A stretch of 64,000 nucleotides of DNA from Pochonia chlamydosporia 170 (taxonomy: Eukaryota > Ascomycota > Sordariomycetes > Hypocreales > Clavicipitaceae): positions 2,418,001 to 2,482,000 of the forward strand of contig NC_035794.1 of the NCBI RefSeq assembly GCF_001653235.2, written 5' to 3'. A program made the translations under genes and the position numbers. Below the pieces are notes generated by a model. The model was not told the origin of the DNA. It did not search any database and worked only from the letters and a program-made list of their open reading frames with translations. Within the stretch, counting starts at the first letter, position 1; every line of letters begins with the position of its first letter. This document shows, piece by piece, positions 22,726-33,313 of this stretch.

Positions 22726-23800
22726 CTGTCGTCCTTCAGGTTGGAGTTTGCATTGGATAGGCGATCAATTCTGCTCTCAATGGTCTAAAACTTTCGACAT
22801 GTGTGGTTCGTGAGCTACGTGATGTCACGAAAGAACGGTACATCATGACAAGATGCGCAGTGGGACATATCAATCGCCATGCCCCTCACTATACAAATGT
22901 CTGCCAACTCACAGGTGAGGACCATCCGCTTTCTCACGCATGTCGGCTCAATCGATCTACTGCAGCAACAGCGCAATGCCCCCGTATTGCCTCTCTGGAA
23001 AGAGTTTTTAGTTTTCATTGTGCATGATTCTCGATGCATCTGGCGCTCGACTGTGCAAGGCTCCTGTGGCGTTGCGCTGAAGCCGGAAGTGATGTTATGG
23101 AGCAGAGACGGATGTAAAGGAATTAGGCATGGTTGGGAGCTGCGTGCACGGGCACATATCTTTTATATATGATTTATGCATAATACAATACGACTTCTCT
23201 GTCCCTTCACGTTGTCACAAGTAGTTTCGGTATGTAATTCAATATATGTCCATGCTCCAGGTGCAAGCCAGCAGCAACAAATGCCAGAATAAGATCATCC
23301 AGCCGTGGGAAAGCCAAGCTGGAAGACTTGGAAGTCGAGATTCGACGCTGTCGTAATGACCTTTTGTACTTGTGGCTTCAGTTGTTGCGCAAATACCCAG
23401 CTCTATCGCGACTGCGAGACATCCCGGCCGATCGTCCACCAGCCCGAATGGTCGTTGTTGTTGATGCTAACACTTGTGGTTGGATCGATTGCCAAACAGC
23501 GGCTGAGTGCATTGTCAAACACAGTCTAAGACAGCTTCAGCATGCACGCACCTGACCTGGGCATTGCAACTGTTAACCGGGTAAACTTTCCATCACGGTC
23601 GTGATGACAACTAACCGCAGCATGTGGGTGTTCTGGGACTGTCCTTCGAGGTGGGACTGGAGCGGTTGTGTCTCGGTTCAAGGAGAAACATGTCGCGCCA
23701 TCCGTCTTCAACGCGAGCTGGGCACAATCCATCGTGGTAGCGCGTTGGCGACCTGGTGGTAATGGCATTGTGGAACATGGAACATGGTCCAAGTCTAGAT
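22726..23800. other. Intergenic, no gene seen
   Basis: About 1.1 kb of mixed composition. No open frame with recognisable content and no repeats were seen. Confidence 0.45.
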
Positions 23801-24121
23801 TCAGGAACAAGAAGATCCGCTGTGAAACGCCACTGCCGCTACCCGTAATGCATCAGCCAACCATTTGAGAGAGAGATCCTCCACACTTCCAAAGTCGTCG
23901 AGCTCTTTTGAACCTTTCATGACGACCGGATAAACTTTAATATCCAATTCGTACACCAGGTCAGGTGATAGCCTTCCAACTGCTTCACATACTGCCGCTT
24001 CCGAGTAAGCTGCACGGTAGACTTCATTCGTCAAAGTTAAATCTCGAATATGACGGCATATTGCTCGATTCAGCTGCGTTCCTACTGATAGGCCCACCGC
24101 CCCAGGAACCATCAGGAACAA
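23801..24121 (-). CDS. Hypothetical protein or terminal exon, 106 codons
   Basis: The frame encodes a protein-like sequence with amphipathic helices, including TQLNRAICRHIRDLTLTNEV and LSPDLVYELDIKVYPVVMK, ending AVAFHSGSSCS. The composition is balanced and the residue order is more plausible than in neighbouring shadow frames, which suggests a genuine coding exon. The frame is closed shortly upstream of the ATG at 24121, so either this is a short complete gene or the last exon of a spliced one reaching to 24.5 kb. No domain recognised and no function proposed. Confidence 0.3.
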   Translation of the reverse strand: MFLMVPGAVGLSVGTQLNRAICRHIRDLTLTNEVYRAAYSEAAVCEAVGRLSPDLVYELDIKVYPVVMKGSKELDDFGSVEDLSLKWLADALRVAAVAFHSGSSCS

Positions 24122-24754
24122 ACGATGGACAGAGTCGGACGAAATTCATCGACGCGCTACTGCCGGCTGACCAGCCAAGACAGTCAATGGCAGTCCTACC
24201 GTGGAAATGGTCTCGTGAGTTGTAAGGAACCGGTCGATGCGAATACGGCCGCATCACTCAACAGTCCCTAGAGATCAGATGGCGTGTTAGTTATGACTCG
24301 TGTGCTCCTTGCAGTCGGTATCTGCGGACGGAAGATGGAAGATGGCCAAAGAAGTGAGCTCCTGCCAGCCAATCCTCTTTTGTTGAAACTCACATAAAGC
24401 TTACTGGAGATGTGGGATCCAGACGCGTCCGAAGCTGCTTGATTGTGTAGTATTCGGCGTGCTGAGGTCGAGGGTTCCTCCAATTGGCCCTTGTCGTGAG
24501 AAATAGGTTTCAGCTTAAAGAGCAAATGGAAAGAAGAAGTTCCCCACATACTCCTATATCCTCTCTCATTACATCGACGATGTCACCCTTGAAATTGACG
24601 GAAAGTTAATACAGATCGTGTTGACTGGGATGTGAGGTTCTCGAATATGGAGTGTATCCGTGTCTACAAGTCTTGACTTTGTCTCAACCATTGCCAGTCC
24701 TGTACATACTTCAACTTGTTGTCAACTCATAATTGCTCATTGCAATCAAATACA
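24122..24754. other. Intergenic, no gene seen
   Basis: This 633-base gap holds the promoter of the seven-helix protein. Possible upstream exons of the 23.8-24.1 kb minus-strand frame could lie here but were not resolved. Confidence 0.4.
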
Positions 24755-26211
24755 ATGCACCAGCACAATAATCCCAACAGTCCACCCGTGTTGGATAATC
24801 CTCGCGGGAGAGCGGTTGTTGCAGCGGTATCGGTTGTGTTGGTCCTTATGGCGGTGGCGATTTGCATGCGACTCTGGGGGCGATGTCGATATCGAGCCCC
24901 TGTGAGCCGGACCATCTCTAAACCGCACTACGGCGAGTCGATGTTTTGGATCCTCATGTCTGACATTACCGTTGTCATGTCATATGTATGTCATATCGTG
25001 CGTCAATTGATGTTGCTGACATGGGGTAGCTTCTCTCCCTGACCCTGACCGTCCTCTGCTATATTGCCGTCCATTGGGGTGAGGGGCTGCACAAGACCGA
25101 GTTCAGTCACACGCAGGCTCAAAAGATTTTGCAAATATTCTTCGTGTACCAAGTCCTGTACAAGTTTGTTTCCGGCATTGCCAAGATTGCCACCCTTTTC
25201 CTGCTCCTTGCCATATCCATGGCCCAGATGAAGGTGTTTAACCGCTTTTGTAAAGGCTTCGCCGTTTATATTGGCTTGTACTGCATCGTCACGTCGGTGA
25301 CGATGGTATTTCAATGTGGTGTACACTTTGACGCCAACTGGACAAGCAACGGAAAGGAGTATTGCATTGATCTGCCCCCATTTTGGGTTTCCCATGCAGC
25401 CATTAACGTGTCTGCCACGGCTGTCATGGTCATACTGCCCTGGTGGCTGTTTGCGAGGTATGCAAACCGCATCCGTTGGCATCCCGGACTAACTCCCTTG
25501 TAGCATCACGTACAGACGCAAGCATGCCATTGCGGCAACTATCAGTGCCTTTGCCGCTGGGTACGTTTCGTCCGTTGCTGTTGCACAGCCGCTAACCGTA
25601 ACGCAGCGAGACCGCGTTGGGCATTGTGCGGTTGTATGGCTTGTACACATCGGCCCACTCTAGAAGAGATCTAACATGCAAGTGAACTCTGAAGCCATCT
25701 TGACGCAACTAACACGTGTGTAGACGGCAACCTCACTGGCATTGTTGTCTCCCAGCTCGAAGTCGACTTTGCCTGCATCGCCGCGTGCATACCGACCGTG
25801 TTGAAAATGATGGAGGAGTTTTGGGTATTGTTCTGCGTACACGTATTGGGACGGACGTCCATGTCTTGGAATGAGACTGGCGCACGGTCAACCGGTGCCA
25901 GTAGCAAAGCGCATGCTACCATGACCAGTGGTCGAAGCAATCCTAGCGGCAGAGTATCACTATCCGTTGTTGGAAGCAATCATCGTGACCCGCACTCGTC
26001 GGATCCCTATGTCGATCTTGATACGTTTGAAAGAGGGAGCATGCACTCGCGGGAGCGCATTGTACGCGCAGGGCCATCGGGGGATGTCCACGTCCAAAGG
26101 GGACGTTCTACCAGCGTGGATGGAAATTCACAGAGCGGTCCAGACGACTTTCGAGATTGGACGTGTTACTTGCGAGACCAGCGTGATATCATGGGAAACG
26201 CAGAGCGATGA
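24755..26211 (+). CDS. Seven-helix integral membrane protein, fungal rhodopsin-like/SAT4 family
   Basis: Five exons are proposed: 24755-24985, 25030-25457, 25504-25560, 25607-25677 and 25724-26211, giving 424 residues in consistent phase. Three introns are ordinary GT-AG introns of 44-46 bases. The fourth (25678-25723) appears to be GC-AG: its donor GCAAGT is the usual GC-type consensus and its branch site is CTAAC, while no GT donor nearby restores the frame. Seven hydrophobic segments are visible, starting with AVVAAVSVVLVLMAVAICMRL and including TLTVLCYIAVHW, FAVYIGLYCIVTSVTMVF, VSHAAINVSATAVMVILPWW and an acidic-tipped last helix. A long Ser/Arg-rich cytoplasmic tail follows. This topology fits the SAT4/PTH11-related rhodopsin-domain proteins. 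There is no CFEM domain. Signalling function is unproven. Confidence 0.7.
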
Positions 26212-26444
26212 TGGTTTGGGCGTGTATTAATAGAATTAAAGAAGAGACCGAAATTGGGACAAATATTCTACTTGAGTAGGGGATTGAACTGCAATCACAC
26301 TGGTGTTGCACAGCCGGAAAGGTTGAGCTGCTGCCTGGACTTTCTGGTAGGCTGAAGGAGCAGATCTGTCAAAGCAGAAGAAGGCGCCACCACATGCCAC
26401 ACTTCATCTCAACGTTTGCATCCGCACTTCTCCCAACCATTCAA

Positions 26445-27121
26445 ATGTCCGCTGACTATCCTGTACGTAATTCCTCTCCAAAGCATAATCAAGCCTAACA
26501 TTCTAGATCCTTTGCAAAAGTATGAGCCCCCACTGCACCTGGTACCCCGTACTAACATTGTCAGTGATCCTCTGGGGTCCGGCAGGGGTTGGCAAAACGT
26601 CTCTCATCCGGCCCTTTAGTTCGCAATATATCCCCACCATTGGCCTTGAATTTGCCCTTTGCAAGCACTCCATCGCCAACCGAGCCATCACGTGCAATAT
26701 CTGGGACACATCCGGCCAGGAACGCTTCCGGTCAGCATCTGCGAGCTATCCTGCCGGTGCTCAGGGCGCTCTGCTCGTGTATGATGTGAGCCGGCGGGAC
26801 ACGTTCACACAGCTGCCGGGCATGTTGGAGCTGCTGAGAGCCAAAATGAGCGGAAAGGTGATGCTGGTTGGGAACAAGGTCGATTTGCCGAGAGAGGTCG
26901 ATACCGTCGAGGGCAAGGAATTTGCAGGTGAGTTGATGCGTGTTCGGGGGGCTGAAGCTAATTTGAGCAGAGAAGCATGACTTGCTATTCTTGGAGGTCT
27001 CTGCCAAGACGGGGCAGAATGTGTCTCGCATAGTCCAGGAGCTGCTAACTGGTGAGTCGTTTCGTCGTTGCAGACTAGGTGTCTAACAGGTGTAGCCATT
27101 TACGAAACCATGGACGGATGA
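26445..27121 (+). CDS. Minimal Rab-like small GTPase
   Basis: Five exons: 26445-26462 (MSADYP), 26507-26519, 26565-26927, 26971-27051 and 27096-27121, giving 166 residues. Introns of 43-45 bases carry CTAAC or similar branch sites. Nucleotide-binding motifs are complete: P-loop GPAGVGKTS, switch II WDTSGQERFRS, NKVD and the G5 SAKT. Switch I is shortened (SSQYIPTIGLEF lacks about seven residues found in Rabs), although the Thr is retained. The protein stops with IYETMDG and has no C-terminal cysteines, so prenylation by the usual Rab machinery is impossible as modelled. It is about 40 residues shorter than normal Rabs, missing the hypervariable tail. It may be a soluble Rab-like protein or a decaying paralogue. 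A missed downstream exon with the CAAX/CC motif is an alternative. Confidence 0.78.
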
Positions 27122-27522
27122 TTGCAGCAAGAACGAGGACACCACGCTGGCAGGACACCGTCGACCGAGCTGGCTTAGGCGTGCTTTGCTTCAGACCACC
27201 AGTCCTCAGCCCCCAACCATGGTTAAAGTCAATCTAACGTCAAGGTACTCAGCGGGTTGGCTCGCGCAATTCCTGCTCGAACTGATGCTTGTTCGATGGG
27301 CTCGCGGGCAAGGTGGTTGGAAGCAGACTAATCCAAAGCCGCAGTGCCAACCAAGCGACCGCGTCAAGATCCCATCAAGGTCCTGGAATCAATCTTACAT
27401 GCAGATTCGACACACGCCATGTCCGCAGAACAGTATTATATACCAAATGCTTATTGTACAAGTTTGATGAACAATCCATGATTCGCTGGCCTATTTACAA
27501 CTCGTGATTCCTCCTCTTACCA
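27122..27522. other. Convergent 3' intergenic region
   Basis: About 400 bases between the Rab-like gene and the stop codon of the DPW protein. Nothing was recognised. If the GTPase has a missing prenylation exon, it would have to be here, but no acceptor-linked Cys-terminal frame was found. Confidence 0.4.
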
Positions 27523-29356
27523 TTATTTCAACATGTATGATAGGTCCGGTAGCCCGGCTAAAATGGCGGCCGCTGCGTCCTCCTGAACGCTTTGCGGTGC
27601 AAGCTCGTTGCTTGGCCTGGATGAAGCCGGAGATGACTGTACTGTTATGGGTTTCGTGGGTGGTGCAGACGTGCTCAATGCCAAGGGAGGATCCTTTGCG
27701 GATGGCACCGGCTGCAAAGGAGTGCCTGGACCGCCGCCAAACATGTCCAGACCGCCCCAAGGATCTGCCACCTGCGTTGGGACAATAGCGTCACTGGTAA
27801 TAGGTTTCGCAACTGACGGTGCAGCAGGACTGCCGCCAAAGGTAGAGTCCATTGGAGTCGTTACCATTTCTCCCCAGTCGTCATCCTCATTTTGCAGGGG
27901 AGCGTCGACATGAGTTGGCGATTTCGCAGCAGGCGCCACATCTGCTTCCTTTGCTTCCGACAGACGGGACGCCTTGGCCGNNNNNNNNNNNNNAGAACCT
28001 CTCCGCCGATGGCGACGACTGCGTGCTGCTCCACCCAAACGACGGCATCGTCAGTGAAAGCGATGACGAGACCTGTCGGGCGTGCACCACTGGCTTTCTC
28101 TTCGCTAGCAGCTCGCCAATCTCCACGGGCGGCGCCTCAGAGTCCCAGTTGAAGATGCTGCCTCCTCCGTGGCCCAGTCGCCGCCCCAAAACGACCCTCC
28201 CGCCGATGGAGTCCTCTTCCATCCACCGCCGGACCGTCGTCAAGGTGTCTTTGCGGACGGCCGAGTCGTTCCAGCCCACTCTGACGTAGTTTTCGTCGTC
28301 GCCGTCGTTGTGCTTTCGGATGGAGCCGAAGCGGGATATGCGGTACCACGCTTTTCGTTGGGATACGGATGTGAAGGATTCCTTCACGATGGACTCGGGG
28401 AGTTCCTCTGGCGTGGTGCGGACGGCGGGCGTGTTTGGGAAGAGGGTGTCCAGATGGGTAAAGTCTATTGCGTAGGGTACTGGGGGGTGAGTAGGTGTTG
28501 TGCGATTCGTCTTTGCTTCTTCGTTGGTGGTTTCCTGGCTGTCGTCGGGTAAGTCTGGCGTGGGATACTCGCCGTGCTGGTCGTCTTTGTCTGATGGTGT
28601 GGAGTTTGTGAGTTCATCAGCAGCGTCAGCTTGGACAGCCTCATCGTCATCCTTTATTACGTCCGGCGACTTTCCTACCGTGTCTGCTGTCGTGTCCGCA
28701 GCCGCGAATGCCGTTGTGTCTTCTGTTGTGTCTTCTGTTGTGTCTCCCGCTGTGTCTGCCGTCACTTCTGCTTCTGCTTCTGCCGTCACCTCCACCGTAT
28801 TGTCTGCATTGGACCCTGCTGAATCAACCTTGGCTATCCTCGCCATGCCGTCGTACATTTCCACCAACTCTTGCACCTTGGACGGCTGCTTCGCCTCGAC
28901 AGGAGCCTGTTCGGCCGTCGCGGATTCCTCCTCTTCATGGTTCCTCTCCTCCTGAGCCACCTCGACCTGCCCATCCTCCCACGTATTCTGGCTCGTCACT
29001 CTGAAATGCCCATCCACCCGTCCATCATCGCCGAGACTAATGGCAGAGTCGGCCCCCTTATCTCGTTCCTTTTCGTCTGACCCCGGCAGCGCCCACGGAT
29101 CGAGAGAACCAGCCGCAGTCCCCAATGGCTTCAAATTCGGACTCCTCCCCCAGCCCGGACTGTCCTTGCCCCCGGCCTCGTTCCATCCTCCCCAATCATC
29201 CTCGCCGTCGTCTACCGGCCGACCCCATGGCGATGGCGAGCGAGAAGCCTTGCGGGGCGAAGCTCCAAAGTGAGCTCGCTGTGGCTCCGATGGCAGGTCG
29301 ATTGTCGGAGGTGCCGGAGTATCCGTGGCCCAGGGAGAACTCCATGGGTCCTCCAT
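27523..29356 (-). CDS. Acidic DPW-motif protein, interrupted by an assembly gap
   Basis: A long intronless-looking gene starting MEDPWSSPW. Before the gap (from 29356 down to 27994) it encodes a Trp/Pro/Gly-rich head (DPWALPG, DWGGWNEAG), a Glu/Thr/Ala low-complexity middle, and a conserved-looking basic domain around residues 330-410 (KAWYRISRFGSIRKHN..., RVGWNDSAVRKDTL, WMEEDSIGGRVVLGRRLG). After the gap a different frame continues with AKASRLSEAKEAD, DDDWGEM and DPWGGLDMFGGG, ending PDLSYMLK. The frame change across the 13 Ns shows that the true gap length is not 13 modulo 3 (or an intron sits there). The repeated DPW/DWG motifs resemble adaptor-ear binding motifs of endocytic proteins; that is a suggestion only. 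Family not recognised. It diverges from the METTL25-type gene. Confidence 0.65.
27981..27993. other. Assembly gap (13 N)
   Basis: A run of 13 undetermined bases inside the acidic DPW-motif gene. Flanking coding sequence on the minus strand is in different frames on each side, so the length is probably an estimate. Confidence 0.95.
28714..28760. repeat. 12-base coding tandem repeat
   Basis: About three and a half copies of a TTGTGTCTTCTG-like unit (plus strand). On the minus strand it encodes the Asp/Glu-Thr-Thr low-complexity run of the DPW protein. Copies one and two (28714-28737) are identical; later ones are degenerate. Confidence 0.7.
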
Positions 29357-29772
29357 CGTGATGCTATGAAGGAGGTTGAAGCATTGCGTGGGTGTCGGCG
29401 GTTAGCTTGTCAAGCTGGAGATCATGTCGATTCGGCGAGGCGGGCGCTCTGTTGACTGGCGGCCACGGGACAAGGTCGTCGATGGTCGTCTGCCTAGTTC
29501 GAGTTGATACGCGTGGAGAAGGATACTCAATTGCGTCAATGCAGGTGATGCAGGAGAAGCTGACGTCGCGCGACGGCGGAAGCAGGGGCCGGAGCGGCCC
29601 CACAATTTCAACTTCATGAAGAAGGTGGGGCACGGCTTGGTGAGACGAAAATTGTTCAACACCAAGACATCATCACCAACCGCCACATGAACCTTTCCAC
29701 CTGCGGGCGCTGCCATTTCACGCAACCTTCACACAATCTCACACCCACCGCCATGACCATAGATAGCCCACA
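29357..29772. promoter_or_regulatory. Divergent promoter region
   Basis: About 416 bases separate the start codons of the DPW-motif gene (minus) and the METTL25-type gene (plus); it must serve both. No specific element was recognised. Confidence 0.4.
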
Positions 29773-31551
29773 ATGACGCCGCGGCCACTCCCGTACAACG
29801 GCAACTATGCCTCACCCGACGACTACATCTCTCACCTCCTTCACTTTGTCAACACCACCGACCTCTTTCAAATCCTCTGCGGGGGCACACATATCCTCGA
29901 CTTCTTCACCTCATCCCCTGGTCTCTTCCACACCGTCGTACCCCAAGAATGGCACCCCTTCCTGTTGGAGTGCGACATTATGCGCCTCCTCGACATCTTC
30001 ATTAGGGACGACCTTGACCACCTTGATCTCGAGGGGCTGCCAGAGCTGCCAGACACCCTATTTCAATACATCAAATCCATCAGAGACCTTTCACTGGGTA
30101 GAGATTACACTGAGCCGTCGCATGAGCTGCCGGTCCTGCCGCGGATAGTCAAGGTCGGCATGAAGCCCAAAAAGATTCACGAAGTCAGCCACTTTGCAGA
30201 CTATGTGCACCGGCTATCCCAGAATATTGCTTCAGCTTCACCCTCCAACCAAATAACGCACTTTGTCGACTTTGGCAGCGGCCAAAACTATCTGGGCCGC
30301 GCACTCGCCAGTGAGCCGTACAACCAGCGAGTCGTCGCGGTAGAGGGCCGCGAGAACAACGTCACGGCCGCCCGCGGCCTCGACATGTCATCGGGCCTGG
30401 CCGTCAAGCAAAAGGTGAAGCGGAACAAGAAACTCTGGACCAAGATCCTCGAGGCCGGCGGGCCAAACCCCCATGACAACCCGGACGTGTTCAAGCAGGT
30501 CGCCGGCGCCGAAGGATTCGACTTTCGGCCGCGAGATCAGCTGCACACCGAGTGTACGGTGCAACACGGCAAGGGCCACGTACAGTACGTGTCCGGCCGC
30601 CTTGACAGCGGCGACCTCTCCGAAGTGATTTCCACGGTCCAAGGGTCGAGCGACGACGAGAAACTCAAGCTCATGGCCATTTCCATCCACTCCTGCGGCA
30701 ACCTGTCCCACTACGCCATCCGCTCACTCATCCTCAACCAGGACATTCGCGCCATTGCCATTGTGGGGTGCTGCTACAACCTCATGACCGAGAAGCTCGG
30801 CCCGCCAACCTACAAGCACGCCTACCTGCGCCCGACTCTGCAGGCGCTCAACGGCCGCGTGGGCAGGGAGTCGTCGCGCTTCGACCCCCAGGGCTTCCCC
30901 ATGTCCCACAGGTTCAGCACCTACGACGACGACGGGATCAGACTCAACGTCACCGCCCGCATGATGGCGTGTCAGGCGCCCCGTAACTGGGGCCTCCTCG
31001 ACAGCGAGGCCTTCTTCTCGCGTCACTTCTTCCGCGCCGTCCTGCAAAAGATCTTTCTGGACAGAGGCGTCGTCCAGCTGATACACCACGTTCCCGAGGA
31101 TGCGGACGGCGAGCAGCTCAGGACGCCCGGACCGTTTGACTTTAGCACACAGCCCATCACCGTCGGAGGGCTCCGCAAGAATTGCTACTCGTCGCTGCGG
31201 GCCTATGTCCGCGGCACCATTGAGAAGCTCACCACCAGCTCCGAGTACAGGCAGTACGCGGATGTCATGAATGAGAAGATGGCGGACATTACCGACGACG
31301 AGATTGACAGGTACGAGGCGGAGTACCTGCCGCGCAAGAAGGAGCTGTGTGTGGTTTGGAGTCTCATGGCGTATAGTGCTATGGTGGTCGAGTCGCTGAT
31401 TGTGGTGGACAGGTGGATGTATTTGAGGGAGCAGGACGAGGTTGGCGATGCGTGGGTCGAGACCGTGTTCGATTATGGCACGAGTCCGCGGAATTTGGTC
31501 GTCGTCGGGGTCAAGAAGGGTGCAGACGTGGCGCCATGGGGGTATGATTGA
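29773..31551 (+). CDS. METTL25/RRNAD1-type methyltransferase-domain protein
   Basis: Intronless, 592 residues. The Rossmann-type SAM-binding motif is visible as THFVDFGSGQNYLGRALA (about residues 160-177), followed by VVAVEGRENNVTAARGLD, in which the acidic residue would contact the SAM ribose. Downstream motifs AISIHSCGNLSHYAIRSL and AIVGCCYNLMTEKLGP (about 300-345) are the family signature; the CC(Y/W)N segment is characteristic of METTL25/RRNAD1 (Methyltransf_32) proteins. The human relatives are linked to ribosome or RNA modification, but the substrate of the fungal proteins is unknown. The N-terminal 150 residues form a helical region beginning with NYASPDDYISHLL that is also typical of the family. 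The ATG at 29773 follows a short leader. Confidence 0.85.
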   Translation: MTPRPLPYNGNYASPDDYISHLLHFVNTTDLFQILCGGTHILDFFTSSPGLFHTVVPQEWHPFLLECDIMRLLDIFIRDDLDHLDLEGLPELPDTLFQYIKSIRDLSLGRDYTEPSHELPVLPRIVKVGMKPKKIHEVSHFADYVHRLSQNIASASPSNQITHFVDFGSGQNYLGRALASEPYNQRVVAVEGRENNVTAARGLDMSSGLAVKQKVKRNKKLWTKILEAGGPNPHDNPDVFKQVAGAEGFDFRPRDQLHTECTVQHGKGHVQYVSGRLDSGDLSEVISTVQGSSDDEKLKLMAISIHSCGNLSHYAIRSLILNQDIRAIAIVGCCYNLMTEKLGPPTYKHAYLRPTLQALNGRVGRESSRFDPQGFPMSHRFSTYDDDGIRLNVTARMMACQAPRNWGLLDSEAFFSRHFFRAVLQKIFLDRGVVQLIHHVPEDADGEQLRTPGPFDFSTQPITVGGLRKNCYSSLRAYVRGTIEKLTTSSEYRQYADVMNEKMADITDDEIDRYEAEYLPRKKELCVVWSLMAYSAMVVESLIVVDRWMYLREQDEVGDAWVETVFDYGTSPRNLVVVGVKKGADVAPWGYD

Positions 31552-32060
31552 TTAGATAATGTAGTGTGCTTGGATGGCATGCGTCTGTCTGCCGTGGTTC
31601 CATGGTTCTCGTCTTGCACTCTACAGACTTGCAGTTCAGGCACAGGGCTAATTTTCTGTGACATCTGAACATTACTGACGTTGAATGGCAGACTGGTGAA
31701 ATGTGCGTCTTCATCACCCGACACCCGCCGGGAGTGGTGATTCCTATCATGGCGCTGCAGAGTTGGCCACTGGCCGTCTCATCCGATATAATCTGTGCCT
31801 TATCCACCCATTCGATTCGACTCCTATTCTCTTCTCATCACACCTGAGTCCCGACCAAGCCTTTCGACGGCCCAACTCGTACACAAGACGGAACAGACCG
31901 ATAACCACCAGACTTCCTTGTTCCTGTTGAAAAGAAGAGCCTTTATGAGCCGTTACTTTTGGGCTCGGGCTAGAACCACGTCAGCCGTCGTCACAAATAT
32001 TGGCCAATCCATCGTTGCCTACCTGTACTGGCCTCCAACCCACCATGCCCTAGGAAACCG
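31552..32060. other. Intergenic, no gene seen
   Basis: About 510 bases downstream of the methyltransferase gene, marking the left edge of the gene-poor island. No coding signal was recognised. Confidence 0.45.
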
Positions 32061-32312
32061 TCAGTACCTCAAGCATAGTTCAACAGCGGCATGTCCTACA
32101 TCCTTTGCGAGCCAAGCACCATCTGCTACGCCCCCTTTACAGCCACAATAAGCCTTGACTTCTTCATACCGCATGGTTGCTTCAGCATTTGGCGGACAAT
32201 ATTTTCCAGTTTGTTGTCTGGTAGGGCACGGAGGGCCGAGATCCGACGGCACAAACTGATTACAAGCCTTTTCGCAACTGCAAGATACTCTGCGGTGGTA
32301 GTAGAGGCACAT
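32061..32312 (-). CDS. Small cysteine-rich protein, copy 3
   Basis: An 83-residue protein beginning MCLYYHRRVSCSCEKACNQF. The opening MC, the C-x-C eight to ten residues later, a PPC near 29, GKYC near 39 and a closing C-G-C (AYCGCKGG) reproduce the order seen in the two tandem copies at 8.0-8.7 kb. No signal peptide. The ATG is the first codon that gives the MC start. The C-terminal 20 residues after the last cysteine pair differ from the other copies and could be an artefact of a missed splice site. Function unknown; a small metal-binding fold is inferred from spacing alone. Confidence 0.5.
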   Translation of the reverse strand: MCLYYHRRVSCSCEKACNQFVPSDLGPPCPTRQQTGKYCPPNAEATMRYEEVKAYCGCKGGVADGAWLAKDVGHAAVELCLRY

Positions 32313-33313
32313 TGTTGGGACGAGTCGAAGTGTCGTGATGGAGGTTGGGGGTCATGGATGGTGTTCAAGACTCGGTCTTTGTCTAGGCCGCGAGGGGAGT
32401 CGGCAGTGAAGGAAGGCACGCCGAAGACAATGTGGCCGGCTCTGAATCGGTTATGGGAATTTGGGAACTCACGGTATAGAGACAGAATGATCTAAACAGA
32501 GCTGATACGATGCACACTGGATCGATCTCTTGTTGGTGGGAGGTGGTTGAATCAGCAAAAGTCACGAGTGCCGCCAGCTGCCAACTGTGTGGCCACTGGC
32601 AGACACTTCCACGCCTTCCCAATGTCGAAATGGTATCACCGCCACCGCTTTCACGGCAAATTCGAGGCATTGGCATTTCTCTCCATATTGAAAATCATCC
32701 TACATCGTACGATCTCATGAAATAATAGCGTAGCAGCTACAAAACCTTATATCTGAAGAAAAGGAGCCCTTACAAGCCGTGAATGCGGACAATCATGCGT
32801 CAAGCTCGCCAGCCATCCATCGCCGACTCGGCAGTTGTAGGAGGGACCTTGGTATCACGGAACACGGACGGATGGAAAGGACAGGGGAGGTGATGGATTC
32901 ATTCAATCAATTAGTTAGCTACGATATAAAAAGGGATGTAGTCCCAAACTGCTTTAATACAAGTCAAGCCAGTTGTTTTTTCTGATTTGTTTCACCTTTA
33001 TTGAGTCTTTGAACCATTGACTTGTTGAATTGATGTCCCCAAGAGGAATTCATCTACGAAGATTTGAAGGTCATATTGGAAGTCTCGAGACACCTTGCCA
33101 GAACCTCAATCCCATGCCCAAGTCTACTGAGTTCCTAGCGATTCCCCTGAATTTCCCGGATTTCTCCTGACTTCCCCTGAATCCCCCTTTGGCCGAACTG
33201 GAGCACCCTAGACTTCCTTGAGGCCGTCGAATTCCTAGGACTCATCTGACCTTCATGGTCTTTCTGATTTGGCGGCCGTCGCTGAAGGAGATATCGGCTC
33301 ATCAGTACAGCTT
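32313..33313. other. Gene-poor, AT-rich stretch
   Basis: About 1 kb with no supported gene. Around 33135-33195 an imperfect, short-period repeat of CCCCTGAAT/TTCCC type is present. Nothing else was recognised. Confidence 0.45.

Noticed and set aside
26265..26320. T-loop-like sequence (minus strand GTTCAATCC) suggesting a tRNA
   Set aside because: The flanking bases do not form a five-pair T-stem and no acceptor or D-arm partner is visible.
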